Positions 1 to 7,034 of a stretch of 10,814 nt of DNA are shown here, in pieces. The notes under the pieces were generated by a model. It ran no database searches and was not told the origin of the DNA. It worked only from the letters and a program-made list of their open reading frames with translations. This stretch comes from an uncultured Bacteroidales bacterium (GTDB lineage Bacteria > Bacteroidota > Bacteroidia > Bacteroidales > UBA932). The stretch is from contig CALADR010000098.1 of assembly GCA_937890845.1 (NCBI GenBank), forward strand, positions 1 through 10,814, given 5' to 3'. Positions within the stretch are counted from its first letter, which is position 1. Every line of letters begins with the position of its first letter. Made by a program: the position numbers and the translations under genes.

Positions 1-136
1 TCCGGGACTTGAACAGGGAGTTGATATAATGTTCATCTACAACACAAAAACTGTTCTTCCTTTTGCCGAAATATATGAAACAGTAGGACAGATTCTTACA
101 AAAATATCCGACAGTAATGGCGAACGGAAAAACTGA
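1..136 (+). CDS. rnpA: Ribonuclease P protein component, C-terminal end (5' truncated by window)
   Basis: Reading from base 2 gives an open frame of 44 codons ending at TGA 134-136. The gene starts left of the window. The visible peptide has a beta strand of the form VDIMFIYNTK followed by a helix (FAEIYETVGQILTKI). That is the expected C-terminal end of RnpA, the protein subunit that helps the RNase P RNA remove 5' leaders from pre-tRNAs. The catalytic-RNA-binding arginine motif would lie upstream and cannot be checked. The strongest support is synteny: yidD follows at once, as in many bacteria. Its last 20 bases overlap the start of yidD in another frame, so the two are probably co-transcribed and perhaps translationally coupled. 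Confidence 0.75.
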   Translation, partial: PGLEQGVDIMFIYNTKTVLPFAEIYETVGQILTKISDSNGERKN

Positions 137-377
137 AAACAAGGCCATCGTATTTCTGAAAAAAGCAGGCATTTTCCCTTTTGTCATGCTTATCAGATTC
201 TATCAGGTCTGCATATCTCCATTAAAACCGCCTTCTTGCAGATTTACACCGACATGCTCCCAATATGCGTTGGAAGCTTTCCGCAAACACGGCCCGTTCA
301 AAGGCCTCTGGCTTACAATACGGCGGCTCTCCCGCTGTCACCCGTTAGGCGGAAGCGGATATGATCCAGTACCTTAA
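117..377 (+). CDS. yidD: Membrane protein insertion efficiency factor YidD
   Basis: This 86-residue protein is of typical size for the YidD family (DUF37), small inner-membrane-associated proteins that help YidC/Sec insert membrane proteins. The family signature is intact: an amphipathic N-terminal stretch (about residues 11-30), then RFYQVCISPLKPPSCRF, TPTCSQYALEA, and a C-terminal RCHPLGGSGYDPVP. The conserved cysteines are at 32, 41, 47 and 74. The gene begins inside rnpA (20 nt overlap) and ends inside the annotated start of menG (17 nt overlap). In many genomes yidC follows yidD. Here menG follows instead, so the usual rpmH-rnpA-yidD-yidC order is broken after yidD. Identification is secure. 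The ATG at 117 is the only start that keeps the whole amphipathic N-terminus. Confidence 0.95.
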   Translation: MANGKTENKAIVFLKKAGIFPFVMLIRFYQVCISPLKPPSCRFTPTCSQYALEAFRKHGPFKGLWLTIRRLSRCHPLGGSGYDPVP

Positions 378-1095
378 TTTACTTCCAGAAATGCCGAAAA
401 AAGAAAACATACAGAAGATGTTTGATGACATCGCTCCGGAATATGACAAGTTGAACCACATAATGTCCTTCGAAATAGACAGAAGATGGAGGAAAACAGC
501 AGTCAGCAGGATTATTGACAAAGACAGGAAACTTGAAATACTTGACGTTGCCTGCGGAACCGGAGACTTTTCTATAGAAATAGCCAGAAAAGCAAAGCAG
601 GGAAGCCACATAACAGGTGTTGACATCTCTGCCGGGATGCTGGAAATAGGTAATAAAAAAGTGGAAGAAAACGGACTGTCCGGAACAATCCAGCTCGAAC
701 AAGGTGACTGCGAGCACCTTAGATTCACCGACGCCACATTCGACAGAGTGTCAGTAGCGTTCGGCGTAAGGAATTTCGAAAATCTGGAAGCCGGACTAAA
801 GGAGATGAGAAGAGTTCTCAAATCAGGGGGAAAAGCTGTCATCCTGGAGCTTTCGGTACCCGAAAACCGGTTTCTTCTTGCTCTATATAAAATATATGCG
901 TTTAAAATCCTACCCGCCATCGGAGGTGCAATTTCTGGCAATAAGGGAGCTTATGAGTACCTTCCGGCATCTGTCCTGAAATTTCCAGGACAGGAGAAAT
1001 TCAAAAACATAATTTCGGGCTGCGGTTTCAGAAACATAAAAACCAGGTCATTTACATTCGGAGCCTGCAGAATGTATATAGGAGAAAAGGAGTAG
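361..1095 (+). CDS. ubiE: Demethylmenaquinone methyltransferase (UbiE/MenG, class I SAM-dependent)
   Basis: The enzyme transfers a methyl group from S-adenosylmethionine to demethylmenaquinone, the last step of menaquinone synthesis. From the first ATG it is 244 residues. Visible family features are MFDDIAPEYDKLNH (20-33), the SAM-binding loop LDVACGTGDF (61-70), the acidic loop GVDISAGML (86-94), FGVRNFENLEAGLKEMRRVL (134-153) and LKSGGKAVILELSVP (153-167). Bacteroidota usually make menaquinone and not ubiquinone, so the menG role is the likely one. The start is uncertain. ATG 361 lies inside yidD, while ATG 391 (MPKKENIQKMF) has a more A/T-rich leader and would remove the overlap. It is convergent with menA, 30 nt away, with no clear terminator between them. 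Confidence 0.95.
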   Translation: MIQYLNLLPEMPKKENIQKMFDDIAPEYDKLNHIMSFEIDRRWRKTAVSRIIDKDRKLEILDVACGTGDFSIEIARKAKQGSHITGVDISAGMLEIGNKKVEENGLSGTIQLEQGDCEHLRFTDATFDRVSVAFGVRNFENLEAGLKEMRRVLKSGGKAVILELSVPENRFLLALYKIYAFKILPAIGGAISGNKGAYEYLPASVLKFPGQEKFKNIISGCGFRNIKTRSFTFGACRMYIGEKE

Positions 1096-1125
1096 TTTCC
1101 CGGACATAATTAGTAATTGAAGAAC

Positions 1126-2040
1126 CTAGAAAATCAGATATGCGACAAAGCCGAAGCCAGCAGACAGAGCAAAAAGCAAAGCGGCCACTGAAAGCTGTGG
1201 AAGCATACCGTCAAGCGATTTTCCCGAACGCTTCCATACTCCGACAGCATTAATCACAAATAACGGAAGCGTAAGGACAAACAGATAGTGCCACCAGTCG
1301 AACATTCTTAGAGAAGAATAAGCAAGCATTGCAGCCCATCCGGCAAGCAATAGTGCTATATGATACACCTTTGCCCACTTCTCTCCTATAATCAAAGGTA
1401 ACGTACGCCGTGTCCTTTGATCGCTTTTCATATCCCTGATATTGTTTATATTCAGAACGCCTGCACTGAACAATCCTATTGCAGAAGCCGGCAACAACAA
1501 AATCCATGATCTTATCTCATGCGCAGCTACAAAGTATGCACCGAGGACAGCCACAACTCCAAAAAACAGAAAGACCGACAAATCACCGAAACCCTTATAG
1601 CCGTAAGGGTTTCTTCCGAGTGTATATCTCATGGCACTTGAAATGGCAACAACTCCAAGCATAATGAGAAGTACCGGCTCCAAAGCCATAAAAGTTCCGA
1701 AAGAAAACCATATCATAGCAAGTCCCGATGCACAGCAAAGCAAGACACAGGCTGCAATCATAATACGCAGGTCTGAAACAGAAAGTCCTCCGGAAACCAA
1801 TGAATAAGCCGGTCCAAGACGATCGGACAAACGGTCTGTTCCGTGAAGATAGTCTCCCAATTCATTTGAAAGGTTGGACAAAATCTGAAGCAGCACCGTA
1901 GTCAGGACCGTGAATAAAATGACCTGCGGTCTGACTGAATAATCAGCGACAGCAAGCATTATCCCCATCGAAACTCCCGCTACGGAAAGAGGCAAGGTAC
2001 GAAGCCTCATCGCTTTTATATAATATCCTGCTTTTTTCAT
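1126..2040 (-). CDS. menA: 1,4-dihydroxy-2-naphthoate polyprenyltransferase MenA
   Basis: This integral membrane UbiA-family prenyltransferase attaches a polyprenyl chain to 1,4-dihydroxy-2-naphthoate, giving demethylmenaquinone, the substrate of MenG next door. The 304-residue protein is very hydrophobic, with eight or so likely membrane helices. The first prenyl-diphosphate/Mg motif is NLSNELGDYLHGTD (56-69). The second is NNIRDMKSDQRTRRT (199-213). Between them, GYKGFGDLSVFLFFG (147-161) is the loop and helix pattern typical of MenA rather than of UbiA or other relatives. The start MKKAGYYIKAMRLRTLPLS is usual for the family. It is read toward menG. An upstream terminator in the glycosyltransferase tail suggests that menA has its own promoter in the 2041-2204 leader. 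Confidence 0.94.
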   Translation of the reverse strand: MKKAGYYIKAMRLRTLPLSVAGVSMGIMLAVADYSVRPQVILFTVLTTVLLQILSNLSNELGDYLHGTDRLSDRLGPAYSLVSGGLSVSDLRIMIAACVLLCCASGLAMIWFSFGTFMALEPVLLIMLGVVAISSAMRYTLGRNPYGYKGFGDLSVFLFFGVVAVLGAYFVAAHEIRSWILLLPASAIGLFSAGVLNINNIRDMKSDQRTRRTLPLIIGEKWAKVYHIALLLAGWAAMLAYSSLRMFDWWHYLFVLTLPLFVINAVGVWKRSGKSLDGMLPQLSVAALLFALSAGFGFVAYLIF

Positions 2041-2204
2041 AAAATATGGCTTTAAACAACCTACAACTACTAAAACAACAAGTGAAACAACAAAACAAAC
2101 AACAATATGACAAAAGAAAATAGCGACATTTGTTGCGGTTAAGAATCTTATTCGTCTCTTTCTGCGGAGAGCTGAAACCCGCAGAAATTCTCTAAGGAGA
2201 ATTT
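2041..2204 (-). promoter_or_regulatory. menA leader region with stacked hairpins and a possible -7 box
   Basis: This gap holds no gene that I can support. Plus-strand positions 2159-2167 (TTTCTGCGG) pair perfectly with 2179-2187 (CCGCAGAAA) around an 11-nt loop. Directly next to this, 2186-2192 (AATTCTC) pairs with 2197-2203 (GAGAATT) around a 4-nt loop. A third hairpin, the glycosyltransferase terminator, begins at 2205. Positions 2100-2107 read TATTGTTG on the minus strand, one mismatch from the Bacteroidota -7 consensus TAnnTTTG, but I see no -33 TTTG at the usual distance. The 60-odd bases nearest menA are almost devoid of C on the sense strand and rich in TTGTT. The promoter call is weak. 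The hairpins are plain in the sequence, but their role is unknown. Confidence 0.35.
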
Positions 2205-2239
2205 AAAAAAGGAGTTCCTGTGACGGGCACTCCTTTTTT
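2205..2239 (-). terminator. Rho-independent terminator at the end of the glycosyltransferase gene
   Basis: Positions 2205-2215 (AAAAAAGGAGT) pair with 2229-2239 (ACTCCTTTTTT). Inner TCC/GGG pairing extends the stem past a one-base bulge. On the minus strand the stem is followed by a run of T, as expected for an intrinsic terminator, and it covers the glycosyltransferase stop codon (2238-2240). The opposite strand also ends in T, so it could work in both directions. It should separate the lepA-glycosyltransferase unit from menA. Confidence 0.75.
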
Positions 2240-3068
2240 ACTTTATAAAAGCTTTTGGGAACAATACCTTCAGGTTTATGGAGACAAAGTGAAGCGCAGC
2301 CATAATAATGCCGCAACATCTCCTGTCATACAGAAACTGCTCTCCAAATGGCCTTCCTTTCGGACTCAGCAGGGCAGAATACCGCTCTTTCAGACTGAAA
2401 GAAGGATTCCTCCATTTAGGAACTCCCGGATTGCGGTCACAGGAAGCCAGAATTCCAGGAGCCACCACTTCTGTAATCCCTTTTTTCATAGCTCTTATCC
2501 CATAATCATAATCACCGAAACTATGTGAGTAGCGAGGATCCATAGTACCAAGCTGTCTGAACACATAATCAGGAATCAGTACAAGGTTTCCATTGAATAT
2601 ATCACATGCAACCGGAATCGTATCATCCGGCCTGATTATCCTGCCGCCACGTGTCCTTCCTCCATAAGACAGTTTGCCTGAAGAATCTGCAGCTGTCCCG
2701 ACAACTATAGCACGATGCCCCAGAGATGCGGAGTTTTCAAGCAATGTCATAAAAGCTCCCGGACGGAGCATAGTATCATCATTCAACCAAAGATAAAAGT
2801 CATAATGCTGTCTGGCAGCTTCATTCCAGGCAGCACACATCCCCCTGTTCCAGAAAAGGCTCCCGTTACCGTGTATGACAATTACTTCCGGAAACAGAGC
2901 GGCAACTGCCTCTGCAGTACCGTCTGTACATCCGTCCTCCGTCAGATATATATCAAATTTGTATTTGCCTGATGCACGGAATGCCTCTATCTGCCTGTAA
3001 CATAAAGAAAGGCAGTTCAACGTACTGTCCTTCCTGTTAAATACAGACAATAAGACCGCTACATTCAT
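2238..3068 (-). CDS. Family 2 glycosyltransferase (rhamnosyltransferase-like)
   Basis: This GT-A fold enzyme should move a sugar from a nucleotide donor to a surface glycan acceptor at the cytoplasmic face of the membrane. The 276-residue protein starts MNVAVLLSVFNRKD, the usual first strand and loop of GT2. It then shows TEDGCTDGT (43-51), GNGSLFWNRGMCAAWN (67-82), the metal-binding LNDDT (95-99), and FGDYDYGIRAMKKG (185-198) in the acceptor/catalytic half. The G-SLFWNRGM block resembles rhamnosyl- and related O-antigen transferases, but the sugar cannot be read from sequence. No membrane segment is evident except a mildly hydrophobic C-terminal helix near 250-270. I chose ATG 3068. A GTG at 3077 would add only three residues. 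It lies 20 nt after lepA and is probably in its transcript, with no other glycan gene nearby. Confidence 0.85.
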   Translation of the reverse strand: MNVAVLLSVFNRKDSTLNCLSLCYRQIEAFRASGKYKFDIYLTEDGCTDGTAEAVAALFPEVIVIHGNGSLFWNRGMCAAWNEAARQHYDFYLWLNDDTMLRPGAFMTLLENSASLGHRAIVVGTAADSSGKLSYGGRTRGGRIIRPDDTIPVACDIFNGNLVLIPDYVFRQLGTMDPRYSHSFGDYDYGIRAMKKGITEVVAPGILASCDRNPGVPKWRNPSFSLKERYSALLSPKGRPFGEQFLYDRRCCGIIMAALHFVSINLKVLFPKAFIK

Positions 3069-3088
3069 TATACTCACGATTCACAAGG

Positions 3089-4876
3089 TTAGTCAAGTTT
3101 AAGAACGGCCATAAAGGCACTCTGAGGAACCTCCACTGTACCTATCTGACGCATTCTCTTCTTTCCCTGTTTCTGTTTTTCCAACAATTTTCTCTTTCTG
3201 GAAATATCTCCTCCATAACATTTGGCTGTAACATCCTTTCGGACAGCTTTCACTGTTTCTCTTGCTATAATTTTTGCACCGACTGCCGCCTGTATGGCAA
3301 TATCGAACTGCTGTCTTGGAATCAGTTCCTTGAGCTTCTCACATATTTTTCTTCCGAAATCATAGGCATGGTCAACATGGATAAGACTTGAAAGTGCATC
3401 CGCAGGCTCTCCGTTGAGAAGAATGTCAAGTTTGACAAGCTTCGCATCACGGAACCCTATAATATGGTAGTCAAAAGAAGCATAACCCTTAGATATCGAC
3501 TTCAGTTTGTCATAAAAATCAAATACAATCTCTGACAGAGGCATCTCATAAGTGAGTTCAAGTCTGTCAGATGTAATATAGTGCTGATTTATAAGCAATC
3601 CCCTTTTATCAAGACATAACTTCATTATAGGCCCGTAAAACTCTGATTTTGAAATTACCTGTGCCCTGATATAAGGCTCCTCTATCCTGTCAATCAATGT
3701 TGCGGCTGGCAGGCCGGAAGGATTGTGGACATCAACGACACTGCCCTGTGTCGTATATACTTTATATGAAACGTTAGGGACTGTAGTTATGACATCCATG
3801 CCGAACTCCCTGTACAGTCTTTCCTGGACGATTTCCAAATGAAGCAAGCCAAGGAATCCGCATCTGAAACCAAATCCCAGAGCAAGTGACGACTCCGGCT
3901 CGAAAACTAGTGACGCATCATTCAGCTGTAATTTCTCTATGGATGAGCGCAACTCTTCATACTGGTCGGTCTCCACGGGATACACTCCTGCAAAAAGCAT
4001 AGGCTTCACCTCCTCAAACCCGGCAATAGCCTGTGAACAAGGACGTTCTACATGTGTAATAGTATCTCCGACTTTAACTTCAGCTGCCGTCTTGATTCCG
4101 GATATGATATATCCCACACTTCCGCACGGAATCTCTTTTCTCGGATCAAGTTTCATCTTCAGCACTCCGATTTCATCAGCCTCATACTCTTTTCCTGTAT
4201 TGAAGAACTTAACTTTCTCGCCAGTCTTTATCGTACCGTTGACAACCTTGAAATATGCGATGATACCTCTGAAAGAATTGAAAACAGAGTCAAAGATAAG
4301 GGCCTGAAGAGGAGCCTCCGGATCTCCGGAAGGCGCAGGTATTCTCTCCACAATCGCATCAAGAATGTCGCGCACACCTTCTCCTGTCTTTCCTGAAGCA
4401 CAAAGAATCTCTTCATGCTTGCAACCCAGCAAATCAACTACCTGATCTGAAACTACATCAACCATTGCTGAATCCATGTCTATCTTATTAAGGACAGGGA
4501 TTATTTCAAGGTTATGTTCAATCGCCAGGTATAAATTTGAAATAGTCTGAGCCTGAATACCTTGTGTAGCATCTACTATCAGCAAGGCTCCTTCACAAGA
4601 AGCAATCGCACGCGATACTTCATAAGAAAAGTCAACGTGTCCCGGGGTATCAATCAGGTTCAGGACATATTTTTCTCCTTTGTAAATATAGTCCATCTGG
4701 ATTGCATGGCTCTTGATGGTAATTCCCTTTTCCTTTTCAAGATCCATCGAATCCAGCACCTGCGACTCCATATCGCGGGAACTGAGAGTGTCTGTTATTT
4801 CGATCATCCTGTCAGCCAATGTGCTTTTACCGTGATCGATATGCGCTATGATACAAAAGTTTCTGGTGTTCTTCAT
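3089..4876 (-). CDS. lepA: Elongation factor 4 (LepA), ribosome-associated GTPase
   Basis: LepA/EF4 is a translational GTPase of the EF-G superfamily that binds the ribosome and acts on stalled or misplaced tRNAs and on initiation. From ATG 4876 it is 595 residues, normal for the family. Motifs seen are AHIDHGKST (G1, 11-19), DTPGHVDF (G3, 76-83) and NKID (G4, 130-133), followed by domain II, the EF-G-like domains and the LepA-specific C-terminal domain with CYGGDISRKRKLLEKQK. The frame extends upstream to a TTG at 4909, adding 11 codons. That TTG lies inside a perfect -7 promoter box (4907-4914), so it would not be transcribed, and ATG 4876 (MKNTRNFCIIAHID) matches the usual N-terminus. It appears to lead a two-gene unit with the glycosyltransferase. 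Confidence 0.98.
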   Translation of the reverse strand: MKNTRNFCIIAHIDHGKSTLADRMIEITDTLSSRDMESQVLDSMDLEKEKGITIKSHAIQMDYIYKGEKYVLNLIDTPGHVDFSYEVSRAIASCEGALLIVDATQGIQAQTISNLYLAIEHNLEIIPVLNKIDMDSAMVDVVSDQVVDLLGCKHEEILCASGKTGEGVRDILDAIVERIPAPSGDPEAPLQALIFDSVFNSFRGIIAYFKVVNGTIKTGEKVKFFNTGKEYEADEIGVLKMKLDPRKEIPCGSVGYIISGIKTAAEVKVGDTITHVERPCSQAIAGFEEVKPMLFAGVYPVETDQYEELRSSIEKLQLNDASLVFEPESSLALGFGFRCGFLGLLHLEIVQERLYREFGMDVITTVPNVSYKVYTTQGSVVDVHNPSGLPAATLIDRIEEPYIRAQVISKSEFYGPIMKLCLDKRGLLINQHYITSDRLELTYEMPLSEIVFDFYDKLKSISKGYASFDYHIIGFRDAKLVKLDILLNGEPADALSSLIHVDHAYDFGRKICEKLKELIPRQQFDIAIQAAVGAKIIARETVKAVRKDVTAKCYGGDISRKRKLLEKQKQGKKRMRQIGTVEVPQSAFMAVLKLD

Positions 4877-4906
4877 CACACTTATATATAATGACAAAAT
4901 ATCTTG

Positions 4907-4914
4907 CAAAGATA
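4907..4914 (-). promoter_or_regulatory. lepA promoter, Bacteroidota -7 box
   Basis: The minus strand reads TATCTTTG, a perfect match to the Bacteroides/Prevotella -7 consensus TAnnTTTG. It lies 30 nt upstream of the lepA ATG at 4876. Transcription should begin near 4900, giving a leader of about 20-25 nt. A -33 TTTG at the ideal 19 bp spacing is not present. The nearest TTTG sits only 11 bp upstream, so the -33 element is weak or degenerate. Confidence 0.6.
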
Positions 4915-5150
4915 AGCAGAAATTTCAAAACAGATTCCACTCTGGAAAGCGAACATCAGACCATATCACCAACAATACTATATTTTACAAACAAAAACAT
5001 ATTTTCGAAAAGAAGTGAAACAAATCGAAAAGAAAAGAAAAATATTACAATGCATTAGGAATCAAATACAAAACTCTTGCCACCAATTGTCTCAAGAAAA
5101 AACTATTTTCAATTTATCAGGAAATCTTCTTTATTTACATATATTTTAAT
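4915..5150. other. Divergent AT-rich intergenic region between lepA and transketolase
   Basis: No coding frame here is convincing, and no RNA gene was recognised. The plus strand is A-rich, with many short A-tracts. The one clear structure is a direct repeat: TCGAAAAGAA at 5005-5014 and again at 5025-5034, exactly 20 bp apart start to start. The similarity extends over 16 positions with two mismatches. Two helical turns of spacing would place both copies on the same DNA face, which would suit an operator, but low complexity makes chance a real alternative. It lies between the two divergent -7 boxes and could affect either gene. Confidence 0.4.
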
Positions 5151-5158
5151 TATTTTTG
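5151..5158 (+). promoter_or_regulatory. Transketolase operon promoter, Bacteroidota -7 box
   Basis: TATTTTTG matches TAnnTTTG exactly and lies 46 nt upstream of the transketolase ATG at 5205. Transcription would start near 5165, leaving a leader of about 40 nt rich in A and T. The -33 element is poor: TTTA at 5130-5133 is the closest candidate, at a shorter spacing than usual. Confidence 0.55.
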
Positions 5159-5204
5159 TCGGGATTGGCATTAATTGACAACTAATTCACAACAAAATTA
5201 TACA

Positions 5205-6053
5205 ATGGCAACAACTGACGAATTGAAAAAAATCGCCTCACAAGTGAGGAGAGACATCATCAGGATGGTATCGGCAGCTAAATCCGGCCACCCGGGAGGC
5301 TCAATGAGCAGCGCTGATTTTCTTACAGCACTTTATTTTGGCGGAATTATGAAACACGACCCGGCTACCTGGACACGCAGCGGAAAAGGTCAGGACATAT
5401 TCATATTGTCCGCAGGACACCTGACTCCTGTATATTACTCTCTTCTGGCGCGTGCAGGCTATTTTCCGATATCAGAACTTGCAACCTTCAGAAAATTCGG
5501 ATCAAGACTCCAGGGACACCCGTCAATAGAAAGAGGGCTTCCGGGAGTGTTCCAGGCATCAGGATCGCTTGGACAGGGCCTTTCGGCAGCCGCAGGGGCT
5601 GCTCTTGCAAAAAAGATGGACAAAGAACCTGAAAATGTCTATGTTCTTGCAGGAGACGGAGAAAGCGAAGAAGGACAGATATGGGAAGCAGCAATGTTTG
5701 CCGCACACCATAAGCTGGATAACCTGATCGCAATGACAGACTGGAACAGACAGCAGATTGACGGAAATATAGAGGATGTTGCCGGTGTAGGAGACCTTAA
5801 AGCAAAGTGGGAATCATTCGGCTGGACTGTCATATCATGCGACGGACACTGCTTCGACAGCATACTTGACGCATTCAGGCAGGCAAAGGAGCAGACAGGC
5901 AAAGGAAAGCCTGTAATGATCCTTATGAACAGCGACATGGGACACGGCGTTGATTTTATGGCAGGCACACACAAATGGCATGGAAAGGCCCCTTCTGCAG
6001 AACAATGCGCCGAAGCACTTTCGCAGCTTGAAGAAACACTCGGAGATTTTTAA
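5205..6053 (+). CDS. Transketolase, N-terminal (thiamine diphosphate-binding) subunit
   Basis: This is the N-terminal half of a split transketolase, which moves two-carbon ketol units between sugar phosphates in the non-oxidative pentose phosphate pathway. From ATG 5205 it has 282 residues, normal for the split form. Visible features are SGHPGGSMSSADFLTALYF (27-45), GHLTPVYYSLLARAG (71-85), RLQGHPS (101-107), GSLGQGLSAAAG (120-131), the diphosphate/metal motif GDGESEEGQIWE (150-161) with its distal asparagine in DWN (179-181), and MGHGVDFM near the C-terminus. The frame runs back to a TTG at 5175, but MATTDELKKIA is the usual start and fits the leader. The partner subunit follows after 21 nt. 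The split is normal for this lineage and is not a frameshift. Confidence 0.96.
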   Translation: MATTDELKKIASQVRRDIIRMVSAAKSGHPGGSMSSADFLTALYFGGIMKHDPATWTRSGKGQDIFILSAGHLTPVYYSLLARAGYFPISELATFRKFGSRLQGHPSIERGLPGVFQASGSLGQGLSAAAGAALAKKMDKEPENVYVLAGDGESEEGQIWEAAMFAAHHKLDNLIAMTDWNRQQIDGNIEDVAGVGDLKAKWESFGWTVISCDGHCFDSILDAFRQAKEQTGKGKPVMILMNSDMGHGVDFMAGTHKWHGKAPSAEQCAEALSQLEETLGDF

Positions 6054-6074
6054 TTTTGTAAAAGAAAGATTGCA

Positions 6075-7028
6075 ATGAAAAAATATACAGATACAGGCAA
6101 AAAAGACACTCGCAGCGGTTTCGGAGCAGGCCTTTATGAAGCAGGAAAACGCCATCCTGAAGTAGTGGCAATGACTGCCGACCTGATAGGCTCTGTAAAA
6201 ATGGAAAATTTCATCAAAGATTTTCCAGAGAGATTTGTTCAATGCGGAATCGCAGAAGCAAATATGATAGGAGCGGCAGCAGGAATAGCACTTACCGGAA
6301 AAACTGTCTTCGCCGCATCATTTGCAGAGTTCGTAACAGGCAGAGTATATGACCAGATCCGACAGGAAGTATCTTACGGTCATACAAATGTGAAAATCGC
6401 CGCTTCACATGCGGGAATCACTCTTGGAGAAGACGGCGCCACACACCAGACAATGGAAGACATTGCCCTGATGCGCGCTCTGCCTGGAATGGTCGTTATC
6501 AATCCTTGCGACTACAACCAGACAAAAGCTGCGACAATTGCAGCAGCTGAATATGACGGACCTGTATATCTCAGGTTCGGCAGACCGGCCGTTCCTAATT
6601 TTACACCTGAAGACCAGAAGTTCGAAATAGGAAAGGCCATTATGATGAACGAGGGAAAAGACGTGACTATCATCGCCACTGGACACCTTGTATGGGAAGC
6701 GCTCAAAGCTGCAGAGATACTTGAGTCAGAAGGCATTTCCGCAGAAGTGATAGATATTGCTACAATCAAGCCTCTTGATACAGAAGCAATAGTAAAATCC
6801 GCAGCAAAGACAAGGGCGGTTGTTTGTGCAGAAGAGCATAATATGGCAGGCGGCCTCGGAGAACTCGTTGCCGGAGCGCTGGCAGCCGAACTTCCTACAC
6901 CGATAGAGTACATAAACGGCAGGGACAAATTTGGACAAAGCGGTACCCCAGCAGAGCTGATGGCCGCATACGGACTTGATGCCGAGCACATTGCCGATGC
7001 AGCAAAAAAGGCTATAACAAGAAAATAA
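6075..7028 (+). CDS. Transketolase, C-terminal (pyrimidine-binding) subunit
   Basis: This subunit supplies the pyrimidine-binding and C-terminal domains that complete the transketolase active site with the preceding gene product. It has 317 residues. The catalytic glutamate that activates thiamine diphosphate is in GIAEANMIGAAAG (58-70, E61). The sequence then shows ASFAEFVTGRVYDQIRQE and SHAGITLGEDGATHQTMED (111-129), the usual substrate-contact loop with histidines at 112 and 124. A Rossmann-like C-terminal domain starts near 185 (KDVTIIATGHLVWEALKAAEIL). The same architecture occurs in DXP synthase, but that enzyme is a single chain of about 620 residues, and the two-gene layout fits transketolase. 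It ends only 6 nt before the sigma factor gene, which implies co-transcription. Confidence 0.95.
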   Translation: MKKYTDTGKKDTRSGFGAGLYEAGKRHPEVVAMTADLIGSVKMENFIKDFPERFVQCGIAEANMIGAAAGIALTGKTVFAASFAEFVTGRVYDQIRQEVSYGHTNVKIAASHAGITLGEDGATHQTMEDIALMRALPGMVVINPCDYNQTKAATIAAAEYDGPVYLRFGRPAVPNFTPEDQKFEIGKAIMMNEGKDVTIIATGHLVWEALKAAEILESEGISAEVIDIATIKPLDTEAIVKSAAKTRAVVCAEEHNMAGGLGELVAGALAAELPTPIEYINGRDKFGQSGTPAELMAAYGLDAEHIADAAKKAITRK

Positions 7029-7034
7029 GAGTCA

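Noticed and set aside
345..941. Minus-strand open frame of 198 codons
   Set aside because: It is antisense to menG, whose protein is clearly conserved. The antisense peptide is serine-rich and low in recognisable features, so it is a shadow.
2220..2528. Plus-strand frames opposite the glycosyltransferase 3' end
   Set aside because: They are antisense to a gene with clear GT2 motifs and start inside a terminator hairpin, with no promoter in front.
6512..6991. Minus-strand 159-codon frame within the second transketolase subunit
   Set aside because: It is antisense to strongly conserved coding sequence and is rich in Ser and Ala, as expected for a reverse-frame shadow.
5205..7028. Transketolase broken into two genes by a frameshift
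   Set aside because: Each part has its own start, a 21-nt spacer separates them, and both are full length for the well-known split form. This is a normal two-subunit enzyme.
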